From the NCBI GenBank assembly GCA_002049825.1, contig MVCZ01000033.1:1-11903 (forward strand): DNA of 11,903 nucleotides. The letters are read 5' to 3'. Source of the stretch: Candidatus Zhuqueibacterota bacterium 4484_188. Its GTDB lineage: Bacteria > Calditrichota > Calditrichia > RBG-13-44-9. Shown one piece after another: positions 1 to 6,323 of this stretch. Below the pieces are notes generated by a model. That model did not search any database. It saw only the letters and a list, made by a program, of their open reading frames with translations, and had not been told where the DNA came from. A program made the position numbers and the translations under genes. The first letter of the stretch is position 1. The number at the start of each line of letters is the position of its first letter.

Positions 1-13
1 AATTTTTGAGTAA

Positions 14-274
14 GTGTGTATGACCACGAAAATTGAGAAACAGAAACAAATCTTCACCCTGCTAAACGACAAATTTTCCGATTTGTTTGCCCAGGAGCCG
101 GGGGTTTCCGCACCCAGCCATGCAAATCCGGCAGAACCGAAACAAACACAATTGATCGATAAAGTTTACAATTTCTACAAGAGCATTATTCAGAACATTA
201 ACGGCGGATTTCGGGGACGACGATATTTCCCAGAAATTTCTGCGGGTTATGTTTATTCCGGGCAAACGCACTGA
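14..274 (+). CDS. N-terminal fragment of PAS histidine kinase (frame-broken)
   Basis: This is the upstream half of the NtrB-like kinase that resumes in another frame at about position 204. An in-frame TAA at 11-13 limits the start to GTG 14 or ATG 20; ATG 20 is preferred. About 60 residues read well, with a polar linker and then FYKSIIQNINGG, the usual entry into a PAS domain just before the conserved strand where small-molecule contacts begin. After INGG (around 200-208) the frame becomes nonsense and stops at 272-274. The neighbouring frame, open from 162 to 1154, reads DFGDDDISQKFLRVMFIPGK through the same DNA, which looks like the middle of a PAS domain. So the PAS core, perhaps 30-50 residues, seems to be missing with a net change of frame. 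What is seen is the frame break; the size of the loss is inferred from the PAS family. Confidence 0.7.
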   Translation: MCMTTKIEKQKQIFTLLNDKFSDLFAQEPGVSAPSHANPAEPKQTQLIDKVYNFYKSIIQNINGGFRGRRYFPEISAGYVYSGQTH

Positions 275-1154
275 CGAGCGGGAGGTTAGCTTTCAGCGCA
301 AAGATCATAAACGGATCATTGTCGGACTCAGCAGTTCTCCTATTCATGACGAAAACAACAAGTTTGACGGTGTAGTTTTGCTTTTTCGCGACCTCACCGA
401 AGTGCGGCACCTGAAAATGCAGGTTGAACGCATGGAACGATTAGCCCTCCTGGGTGAACTATCCGCCGGCATTGCCCATGAGATACGGAATCCGCTGGCG
501 GGAATAAAAGCCGGTGCTCAGATTTTGGAAGACAGCTTCGGTGCGGATGATTTTCGTTACCAGATTGTCGAGCGGATTGTGCGTGAAGTGGATAAGGCGA
601 ACCGGCTGTTAAAGGAGTTTTTCAAATTTGCCCGTCCCACCAAACCCAAATTCAAATTTCACGATGTGGAAATGATTATCGATGGCGTGTATTTACTGTT
701 GGCGCCCAAAATGCAAAAGCGAAATATCCAGTTTATTCCCGATTTTGGAACCGAAGTCCCGCAGGTCTATATTGATGAGACACAATTTGAACAGGTTATT
801 TTAAATTTGTTTCTCAATTCTATTGACGCAATGCAGGCGGGCGGGAAACTAAAAGTCAGTACTTTTAAAAAGCGTCTTCGGGTTCTGGACAAGGAAAAAG
901 AAAAATTAGACGTACCAAATAATGATTTAAATTATGTTTTGGTGGAAATATCCGATACTGGGAGTGGTATTTCGAAAGAGAATATCGGCAAAATATTTAA
1001 CCCATTTTTTACCACGAAGGCAGATGGCATTGGTTTAGGATTATCGATTTGTTCCCGGTTAATGGAAGAAAACGGTGGGAAAATTGATGTGGTCAGCGAA
1101 ATCGACAAAGGCACAACCTTTATTTTAGCTTTACCAGCATTTATACATCGTTAA
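249..1154 (+). CDS. NtrB-like histidine kinase, C-terminal portion (PAS end, HisKA, HATPase)
   Basis: This is a soluble sensor kinase catalytic core that should autophosphorylate and pass phosphate to the receiver encoded just downstream. In the 301-residue frame from ATG 249, residues 1-52 are the last strands of a PAS domain, ending in the typical LLFRDLTEVRHL. The HisKA H-box follows (GELSAGIAHEIRNPL), with phosphoacceptor His77. The HATPase domain shows the N-box (NLFLNSIDAM), the G1 box (SDTGSGI), an F-box (NPFFTTKADG) and the G2 box (GLGLS). No membrane segment is visible. ATG 249 has no convincing ribosome site and lies inside the PAS domain, so it is unlikely to be the ancestral start. 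The original gene probably began at ATG 20 and was joined through the lost PAS core. If the break is real, the product may be absent or unregulated; if it is an assembly error, this is one kinase of roughly 400 residues. Confidence 0.85.
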   Translation: MFIPGKRTDEREVSFQRKDHKRIIVGLSSSPIHDENNKFDGVVLLFRDLTEVRHLKMQVERMERLALLGELSAGIAHEIRNPLAGIKAGAQILEDSFGADDFRYQIVERIVREVDKANRLLKEFFKFARPTKPKFKFHDVEMIIDGVYLLLAPKMQKRNIQFIPDFGTEVPQVYIDETQFEQVILNLFLNSIDAMQAGGKLKVSTFKKRLRVLDKEKEKLDVPNNDLNYVLVEISDTGSGISKENIGKIFNPFFTTKADGIGLGLSICSRLMEENGGKIDVVSEIDKGTTFILALPAFIHR

Positions 1155-1184
1155 GTTCAATAAAGTAATAGGCGGAGAATGAAA

Positions 1185-1556
1185 ATGGCCGACGTGAAAC
1201 GTCTTTTAATTGTAGATGACGAGGAAACCCTGACATTTAGCTTGTATCAAACATTTATTAATTCTCCGATTGAATGCGAAGTGATAACCGCATCGGATGG
1301 CAACGAAGCTTTAACCCGCGTCGAGGAAGCTCCTTTCGATGTGGTGATTACCGATATCGCCATGCCGGGTATCAACGGTCTTGATTTACTTTCTATGATA
1401 AAAGCGAAAAACCCGGGGACCGAAGTAATTGTCATTACTGCTTACGGTTCCGACGAGCGGAAGGAACAGGCAATTCAGAGAGGGGCAAAATCCTATATTG
1501 AGAAACCGTTTGATTTACACGAAATTCGAGACTTAGTATTTAAATTAATCAGTTGA
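1185..1556 (+). CDS. Stand-alone CheY-like response regulator receiver
   Basis: This is a single receiver domain with no DNA-binding or enzymatic output, so it must act by binding a partner when phosphorylated. It is complete: an acidic pair in LLIVDDEE, phosphoacceptor Asp57 in VITDIAMPG, a Thr in VIVITAYG and the conserved Lys in YIEKPF. ATG 1179 is also in frame, but ATG 1185 sits 7 bases after GGAG (1174-1177), while 1179 would be one base away, so 1185 is preferred (123 residues). The gene starts 30 bases after the kinase, which is almost surely its phosphodonor. In Myxococcus a receiver protein (RomR) helps control the MglA GTPase. A similar link to the GTPase downstream here is only inference. 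Confidence 0.9.
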   Translation: MADVKRLLIVDDEETLTFSLYQTFINSPIECEVITASDGNEALTRVEEAPFDVVITDIAMPGINGLDLLSMIKAKNPGTEVIVITAYGSDERKEQAIQRGAKSYIEKPFDLHEIRDLVFKLIS

Positions 1557-1560
1557 GATT

Positions 1561-2214
1561 ATGGTTTTAGTCGGAAATTTAAAAGACCTGCGCCTGGCAA
1601 ATATTATTCAAATAAATTGCATTGAACAAAATGTTGCCAAGGTCACGGTGACCTCCTTAGACCGGAGCGGCTATCTATATTTTGCCAACGGGCAAATAGT
1701 CCACGCCGAATTTAATCCCTACATTGGCGAAAGGGCGGTGCAGGAAATGCTGTCGCTTTCGGACGGACAGTTTAAAGTAGAAGCAGGTGTGAAAGCGCCG
1801 GCAAACACCATTACCCGCCCGTGGAATTCGGTGGTGTTGGAGGGATTGCGCCTGATTGATGAAAAAAACCAGCAATTGGCACCTTTACCCAAGCAGTTAT
1901 TCACTTACATAGCGGGACAAAAAGGCGTTAAAAATGTCTATGTGATTGATTACAACGGCAGGATCATCGAGGGCAAAATCAGCGAAAATGTCAACCCGCT
2001 TACCCTGACCTTCATCTGGTACAAATTAAAAAAGATGGTGACGCTTTTTTATACAGATTTTTTCGAATACACCGTTTTACGCTGGCAAGACGGGTATTTA
2101 TTTATTTTTGAAGTCAGACCGAACCTGATTATTATTGAAACCGACTTGTTTGTTATCGTCCCAGAATTTACTAATCGGGTAAAGAAAATATTAAAACGCA
2201 TTATGACATTTTGA
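1561..2214 (+). CDS. DUF4388 (PATAN) protein with roadblock-like C-terminus
   Basis: This is a 217-residue soluble protein. Residues 1-100 fit the DUF4388/PATAN family: GNLKDLRLANIIQ, then SGYLYFANGQIVHAEF and GERAVQEMLSLSDGQFKV, the usual strand-turn pattern with an FxxGxIVHA core. Residues 109-200 look like a roadblock/LC7 fold (LFTYIAGQKGVKNVYVIDYNGRIIEG followed by alternating strands), though this half is divergent and assigned by pattern only. DUF4388 proteins commonly accompany receivers, roadblock proteins and MglA-type GTPases and are thought to be interaction modules; no enzyme activity is known. The ATG lies 4 bases after the receiver's stop with only a weak GAGA ribosome site, so translation is probably coupled. 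It may connect the phosphorylated receiver to the GTPase complex. Confidence 0.75.
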   Translation: MVLVGNLKDLRLANIIQINCIEQNVAKVTVTSLDRSGYLYFANGQIVHAEFNPYIGERAVQEMLSLSDGQFKVEAGVKAPANTITRPWNSVVLEGLRLIDEKNQQLAPLPKQLFTYIAGQKGVKNVYVIDYNGRIIEGKISENVNPLTLTFIWYKLKKMVTLFYTDFFEYTVLRWQDGYLFIFEVRPNLIIIETDLFVIVPEFTNRVKKILKRIMTF

Positions 2215-2223
2215 GGACTTTCT

Positions 2224-3249
2224 GTGCTACTACCTCCGGGACAAATTTTGCATAAAGATTTACGCACTTCATACACCGATTTTGAAAAGCTGCTCTTGGA
2301 GTTGCGGGAAACCCGCTTTAACGGGTATTTACGTTTGAGTTTTTGGGGATATGAAGGAATTTTTATTTTAGATGTGGGAAGAATAATTCAGGCATACAGC
2401 ACTGAAAAAGAAAATTTTCTGTTGGGCGAATCGGCAATCGTACGCATTATGGAAAAAGCATCCGAAAAAGAAGGCAGCATCGATGTACACGCACTTTCCA
2501 ATGAAGTTGCCATCACGCTGGCATCGGTGCTGGGTTCTACGCTTTATCAAACTCAGGAAAGTGTCTCTCACCAGGAACTACGGGAAATATTAGACGAGCT
2601 GGAATCAAAATCCCTTACTGGCTATGTTGACATTCAGTTAGGCAGTAAAAAAGGATTAGGGACTATTTACTTTCTGGAAGGGCTTCCCATTGAATCGGTG
2701 ATCATGTCCACAACCGGAAGAATTGTCTCCGGAGAAATTGTATTCTCGAAACTGATTGAGTTCAGCAGACTGATTCAATCATCCATCCGCATTTTCTGGA
2801 ATAGTCAGGTCGAGCATATCCAGGAAACCAAGGTAATGCTGATTCCCAACCTCAATACACCTGCATTGGAATACTGGAATGTGTTGTTAAACAGCTTGCG
2901 TCAGGAAATCAACCGGGTTTTAAAGAAGACAGATTTTCTGGAAATGTGGCAGATTGTGAAAAACGAATATTCGGCGAACTTTCCGTTTCTGGATTCCATC
3001 AGCGGGTATATTGAGTGGAAAAACAACCGGTTTGTGGTGCACAATCTTATTCTGATTTCCGATTTTTACGACGGTATGGTACAGAGTTTAACCCATACCA
3101 TACAACAGATTCCTTCCCGGCGGAGGGGGAAAATTAAGGTGGGAAAAATCATTCAGGAGGTGAACACGCAAATTTCAAATTTACCCCCGGAGAGTGGCAC
3201 ACCCGATACGCTGACCTTGATCAAAGAAATTTTCCAGGATTACAAATGA
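2224..3249 (+). CDS. Protein with two DUF4388-like repeats
   Basis: This 341-residue soluble protein starts at GTG 2224, 7 bases after GAGG (2213-2216) that overlaps the stop of the previous gene. Two segments resemble each other and the DUF4388 core: residues 33-57 (FNGYLRLSFWGYEGIFILDVGRI) and 131-160 (LTGYVDIQLGSKKGLGTIYFLEG), each following a helical stretch with alternating Leu and Glu. The C-terminal third (about 220-341) is mostly helical and contains FPFLDSISGYIEWKNNRFVV, a pattern I associate with the C-termini of some DUF4388 proteins. No catalytic motif, signal peptide or membrane segment is visible. The last codon and stop overlap the next start (ATGA at 3246-3249), so the two proteins are probably made in similar amounts and may bind each other. 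The exact function is unknown; a scaffold role is inferred from context. Confidence 0.65.
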   Translation: MLLPPGQILHKDLRTSYTDFEKLLLELRETRFNGYLRLSFWGYEGIFILDVGRIIQAYSTEKENFLLGESAIVRIMEKASEKEGSIDVHALSNEVAITLASVLGSTLYQTQESVSHQELREILDELESKSLTGYVDIQLGSKKGLGTIYFLEGLPIESVIMSTTGRIVSGEIVFSKLIEFSRLIQSSIRIFWNSQVEHIQETKVMLIPNLNTPALEYWNVLLNSLRQEINRVLKKTDFLEMWQIVKNEYSANFPFLDSISGYIEWKNNRFVVHNLILISDFYDGMVQSLTHTIQQIPSRRRGKIKVGKIIQEVNTQISNLPPESGTPDTLTLIKEIFQDYK

Positions 3250-3704
3250 TAGCCGAGCTTTTTAAAAACTTACTTAAAATAGAAGGTGTGGAAGCAGTCG
3301 CCGTTTTCAGTAACGATAACAAGCTGCTCGATAGCTGGACACGTTCACATATTAACTCACAGGTCTTCCAGGACCTGGGATTAAATAGCCTGCAAATTTG
3401 CCAGGCAGGGGAACGCAGCAACCTTATACTGGAAGAGGTTGTACTGAAATATGAAAAAGGACAATTGTATTGCCGGCACCACCCGGATTTTCTTCTCGTT
3501 GTCGTTGCTAAGGTGAAAGTGGAAATTACCCTTATCCGGCTGATTGTGAATGTCGGTTTGGGCGATTACCGGGAGTCCCGGAAACTTCAAAAAATTGTTC
3601 GGAAAGTAACTTCGGGCAACACCAACATTTTGGCTAAGGAATTAATAGATGATGTAGAAGAAGAATATTTAACCAAATTGAACATCCTGGAGAAAACGTC
3701 CTGA
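3246..3704 (+). CDS. Small roadblock/LC7-like protein
   Basis: This 152-residue protein has the layout of a roadblock/LC7 domain: a first helix with LLKIEGVEAVAVFSNDNKLLDSW, a variable helix, a strand pair (LILEEVVLKYEKGQLYCRHHPDFLLVVV) and a long C-terminal helix (about residues 95-150). Roadblock proteins dimerise and often act as partners or GTPase-activating factors of MglA-type GTPases. The start overlaps the stop of the preceding gene (ATGA), showing translational coupling. This is one of three roadblock-like proteins in the cluster and is distinct from the MglB-like one next to the GTPase, so it may form a mixed dimer or bind the DUF4388 protein. Assignment is by fold pattern, not by strong sequence identity. 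Confidence 0.65.
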   Translation: MIAELFKNLLKIEGVEAVAVFSNDNKLLDSWTRSHINSQVFQDLGLNSLQICQAGERSNLILEEVVLKYEKGQLYCRHHPDFLLVVVAKVKVEITLIRLIVNVGLGDYRESRKLQKIVRKVTSGNTNILAKELIDDVEEEYLTKLNILEKTS

Positions 3705-3880
3705 GAAGAATCTTCGGGCAGGGAAATAGCGGAAAAATCAATTCATGCCCGGGGAAAAAGGCTTTGCCGCCAATAACCATTTTATCACACAGAAATATTG
3801 AAAAATTTAGCTACTTTGGAGAGCGGTAAGAATCATTTATATTTGAACGGAGTGCATGTTTAATTTTACTGCTAACATAT
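3705..3880 (+). other. Intergenic gap with weak hairpin and promoter
   Basis: This 176-base gap splits the cluster into two halves. CGGGCA (3715-3720) can pair with TGCCCG (3746-3751) across a 25-base loop, but there is no following T-tract, so it is not a clear terminator. The end of the gap holds the promoter described separately. A short reading frame with a good ribosome site (GGAG 3849-3852, ATG 3856) runs 17 codons to 3909 and overlaps the start of the next gene. I do not call it a gene. Confidence 0.4.
3815..3845 (+). promoter_or_regulatory. Predicted Bacteroidota-type promoter
   Basis: TTTG at 3815-3818 is followed after 19 bases by TATATTTG at 3838-3845. This fits the Bacteroidota housekeeping pattern (TTTG, 19-21 bases, TAnnTTTG). 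Transcription would begin near 3852, giving a leader of about 45 bases before ATG 3896. It would supply separate expression of the second half of the cluster. Short AT-rich matches can arise by chance. Confidence 0.45.
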
Positions 3881-3895
3881 TTGAGTATTATTTTT

Positions 3896-4375
3896 ATGAG
3901 TCCGGATGAGATAAGCGAATACATGGTGTTTCGGCTCAGTAGTTCCCGGTCGCCTAAAGAGGTTAAACTGCTGCATTTGGAGTGGGCAGTGGTTACCCAG
4001 TTGGACGGCGAAAAAAGCGTCGGCGAAATTGCCGGCATATTATCCCTGAGTAAGAGTGAAGCAAAGGAAATATTCAGTAATTTAACTAATGAAGGATTGT
4101 TAGATTTAGTCAATCTGTCCCGGAGCGAACATTACCTCCCTGCAGAGATATTCGATAACATCGAATACGAACTCACGCTGGTAATGGGACCTGTCGCCAG
4201 TATTTTACTGGAAGATGTGCTGCAGGAGATGGGAAAAACCCGGGACAAGTTTGATAGGGCAAGTTTAGGTATTATGATTGATTTTCTGACGAATCACATT
4301 TCGAACCCGGATAAACAGTATCAATTTCAAAAAAATATTTTATCGAAAATAAAGGATTATATTTTAGCGAGATGA
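3896..4375 (+). CDS. Winged-helix-like protein with DUF8082-like C-terminus
   Basis: From ATG 3896 this is a 159-residue soluble protein; a TTG at 3881 is an in-frame alternative, and neither has a strong ribosome site. Residues about 23-75 look like a winged-helix module (LEWAVVTQLDGEKSVGEIAG, then SKSEAKEIFSNLTNEGLLDLV), the form often found in DUF4388-associated proteins and more likely used for protein contacts than proven DNA binding. The C-terminal half carries YELTLVMGPVASILLEDVLQ and IMIDFLTNHI, resembling the DUF8082 family. It is the first gene after the internal promoter, and its stop overlaps the start of the HAMP sensor (ATGA at 4372-4375). In actinobacterial conservons a small winged-helix protein (CvnC) occupies a similar place between sensor/roadblock and GTPase; that parallel is inference. 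Confidence 0.65.
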   Translation: MSPDEISEYMVFRLSSSRSPKEVKLLHLEWAVVTQLDGEKSVGEIAGILSLSKSEAKEIFSNLTNEGLLDLVNLSRSEHYLPAEIFDNIEYELTLVMGPVASILLEDVLQEMGKTRDKFDRASLGIMIDFLTNHISNPDKQYQFQKNILSKIKDYILAR

Positions 4376-5124
4376 AAAACAAAAAATATCACAGCCTGCG
4401 CTGGCAAATTACCCTATTAATACTCGTCGGTGCCATTGTTTTTAGCTCGGTGATTTTGCTGGTTACCTACCGGTATGTAGATAAAATTTTAACCGACTCG
4501 ATTATTGAAGAAGGAAGAATTGTTGCCGAAAATGTAGCTGAACTTGCGGCAGAGAAACTGATTGAGGATGATATTGTTGCCCTGAAAACTATGATTGAAA
4601 AATACAAATATTATTCCAGCATCGAGTATATCCTGATTGAAGATTTCAACAACCAGGTAAAAACCGACACCTACAATGGGAAAATACCGTCGGAATTGGT
4701 GCACGCCAACATGTACAACGAGAACTCCACCAAAGGGTTTTCGGTGAAGGTGATTCAAATTGTCTCGCAAAATATTGCCGTATTCGATATCCTACAGCCG
4801 GTGAAGGAAGGTTTGTTGGGGTTTGTAAGAATCGGGATGAAGAAATCAGCGGTGGATGAAAAAGTGAAAGAAACGATTTTTCGGATAGGATTGGTTTTCT
4901 TCATCGGCACATTTTTAGCTATCATTTTAGCGGTTTTTATTATTACATTACAAATAAACAGGCCTATTGCCTATTTGACGGAAACGGCCTCGAAGATCAG
5001 CATGGGAGAATTTAATATTCCGGTTCAGGTGAAAACGAAAAATGAAATCGGAATACTTGGTGAAGCCATAGAGCGAATGAGGGAAAGTCTGAAGACTTCC
5101 ATTGAGCGATTAAGAAATCGCTGA
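4372..5124 (+). CDS. Membrane Cache-like/HAMP sensor without output domain
   Basis: This 250-residue inner-membrane protein has a short cytoplasmic start, a first membrane helix (about residues 11-33), an extracytoplasmic domain (about 35-170), a second membrane helix (about 172-194) and a HAMP domain (about 195-247) with RPIAYLTETASKISMGEFN and NEIGILGEAIERMRESL. The outer domain ends with FDILQPVKEGLLGFVRIGM, the typical close of single Cache-type ligand-binding domains. The protein then stops: no kinase, cyclase or chemoreceptor tail follows, and the terminal TSIERLRNR looks like a natural end. It must signal by contact, most plausibly to the roadblock or winged-helix proteins on either side. 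It overlaps the preceding gene by four bases and lies 44 bases before the MglB-like gene. Conservon CvnA proteins are also sensors next to roadblock and GTPase genes, but they keep a kinase-like ATPase domain. Confidence 0.8.
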   Translation: MKNKKYHSLRWQITLLILVGAIVFSSVILLVTYRYVDKILTDSIIEEGRIVAENVAELAAEKLIEDDIVALKTMIEKYKYYSSIEYILIEDFNNQVKTDTYNGKIPSELVHANMYNENSTKGFSVKVIQIVSQNIAVFDILQPVKEGLLGFVRIGMKKSAVDEKVKETIFRIGLVFFIGTFLAIILAVFIITLQINRPIAYLTETASKISMGEFNIPVQVKTKNEIGILGEAIERMRESLKTSIERLRNR

Positions 5125-5168
5125 GATATGTAACAAATCGGGACACACAAATTATAAAGGAGGGTTCC

Positions 5169-5678
5169 ATGGTTCAGGTAAAAAAATTAAAAGACGGGAG
5201 CCGCCAGGTAATTCTGACCGCCCAGCAATTTGATGAAATCACCAAAGTGCTATCCGAACTTGCCGCAAAAACCAAAGCCTTTACCATCCTGTTGGCGGAC
5301 ATCAGCGGACAATTGATTACCCAAAGGGGAAACACCGAAGATATCAATACCGCCATACTGAGCGCACTGGCGGCAAGCGATTTTGCTGCGACATCGGAAA
5401 TGGCGAAGCTGGTGGGCGAGGATGCCAAGTTCAAACTCTTGTTTCATGAGGGCGATAAACGAAATGTCTACCTCTCAAATATTGGCGACAACTTTTTCCT
5501 GGTGGTTGTCTTCGATGTAAGTGTCACCTTAGGGCTGGTCCGAATCTACACCAAGAAAGCAATCCAGAGTTTGCTGAAGATTTTTGAAGAAAGCGAACAG
5601 GGAGACGATGCCAGCAAAATTATCGATAAAGACTTCTCCACCATGCTTGGTGACATGTTAGACGAGTCGTTTAAATAA
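5169..5678 (+). CDS. MglB-like roadblock/LC7 protein, putative GTPase regulator
   Basis: This 169-residue protein has a roadblock/LC7 domain at about residues 15-135: LTAQQFDEITKVLSELAAK, then AFTILLADISGQLITQRG, a middle helix, and strands around NVYLSNIGDNFFLVVVFD followed by a C-terminal helix. In MglA/MglB systems the roadblock protein forms dimers that stimulate GTP hydrolysis by the GTPase, and such genes commonly sit directly beside it, as here. It carries a longer acidic C-terminal tail (about residues 140-169) that could be a docking segment. The start has a strong ribosome site, AAGGAGGG at 5157-5164, the best in the cluster, which suggests high expression relative to its neighbours. 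I leave the symbol empty because identity to MglB itself is not shown. Confidence 0.82.
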   Translation: MVQVKKLKDGSRQVILTAQQFDEITKVLSELAAKTKAFTILLADISGQLITQRGNTEDINTAILSALAASDFAATSEMAKLVGEDAKFKLLFHEGDKRNVYLSNIGDNFFLVVVFDVSVTLGLVRIYTKKAIQSLLKIFEESEQGDDASKIIDKDFSTMLGDMLDESFK

Positions 5679-5723
5679 TTCACCTACAATTCATTTTGTT
5701 TAAGAAACTGGCGAGGATGTGGA

Positions 5724-6275
5724 ATGTTTATCAATTGGGCTTTGCAAGAAATTAATTTAAAAATCGTGTATTACGGACCGGGTATGAGTGGAAAAACCAC
5801 CAACCTGGAATATATTCACTCGAAACTTGATCCTTCACTTACCGGTGAATTGGTAACTTTGAAAACAAAAGAAGACCGAACCATTTTCTTTGACTTTATG
5901 CAAATTGAAGTTGGGCGGATAAAAGGGAAAAAACCAAAGTTCAATCTTTACACGGTGCCCGGACAGGTTTATTACGCTTCCAGTCGCAAAATTATTTTAA
6001 ATGGTGTGGATGGAATTGTTTTTGTTGCCGACTCGCAACGCGACCGCATGGAGGGTAATATTGAGACACTCTTAGACCTGGAAAAAAACCTGATGTCTTC
6101 AGGCTTTTCCCTGGAAACTTTCCCCTGGGTAATCCAATACAACAAGAGGGATTTACCCAACGCCGAATCGATTGCCATGCTGGAGAAGAAACTGAATGCG
6201 TCTTCGATACGCTCAAATCCATTATTAACCTGGTGGTTCAGCACGTGCAAAGACAACTCTGATTTATTGATCTGA
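5724..6275 (+). CDS. MglA-like Ras-family GTPase, 3' end frameshifted
   Basis: This is a small cytoplasmic GTPase that should switch between GDP and GTP states under control of the roadblock protein upstream. Visible motifs are the P-loop GPGMSGKT (residues 18-25), switch 1 with KTKEDRTIFFDF including Arg52, switch 2 with TVPGQVYY including Gln81, and NKRD (140-143). Arg52 and Gln81 align by eye with the intrinsic arginine finger and catalytic Gln of Thermus MglA. After LEKKLNA (Ala159, codon 6198-6200) the frame becomes unrelated and stops at 6273-6275. The -1 frame from 6200 reads VFDTLKSIINLVV and ends at TGA 6260-6262, which is the expected C-terminal helix of MglA. The stretch between, roughly 15 residues including the G5 base-binding loop, is absent. 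So a small deletion of 3n+1 bases is inferred. As it stands the protein would probably not fold or bind nucleotide properly. GAGG (5713-5716) lies 7 bases before the ATG. Confidence 0.85.
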   Translation: MFINWALQEINLKIVYYGPGMSGKTTNLEYIHSKLDPSLTGELVTLKTKEDRTIFFDFMQIEVGRIKGKKPKFNLYTVPGQVYYASSRKIILNGVDGIVFVADSQRDRMEGNIETLLDLEKNLMSSGFSLETFPWVIQYNKRDLPNAESIAMLEKKLNASSIRSNPLLTWWFSTCKDNSDLLI

Positions 6276-6290
6276 CATAACCTTTCTCAG

Positions 6291-6323
6291 GCTTCTCCGG
6301 ATTTATTCCCGAGAGGCTTTTTT
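6291..6323 (+). terminator. Intrinsic terminator of the GTPase operon
   Basis: GCTTCTCCGG (6291-6300) pairs with CCCGAGAGGC (6308-6317) with one G-U pair and one C-C mismatch, around a 7-base loop. Six T bases follow (6318-6323). It lies just after both possible stops of the GTPase gene. Confidence 0.8.

Noticed and set aside
3715..3751. Possible intrinsic terminator after the small roadblock-like gene
   Set aside because: The 6-bp stem has a 25-base loop and no T-tract follows, so termination is not supported.
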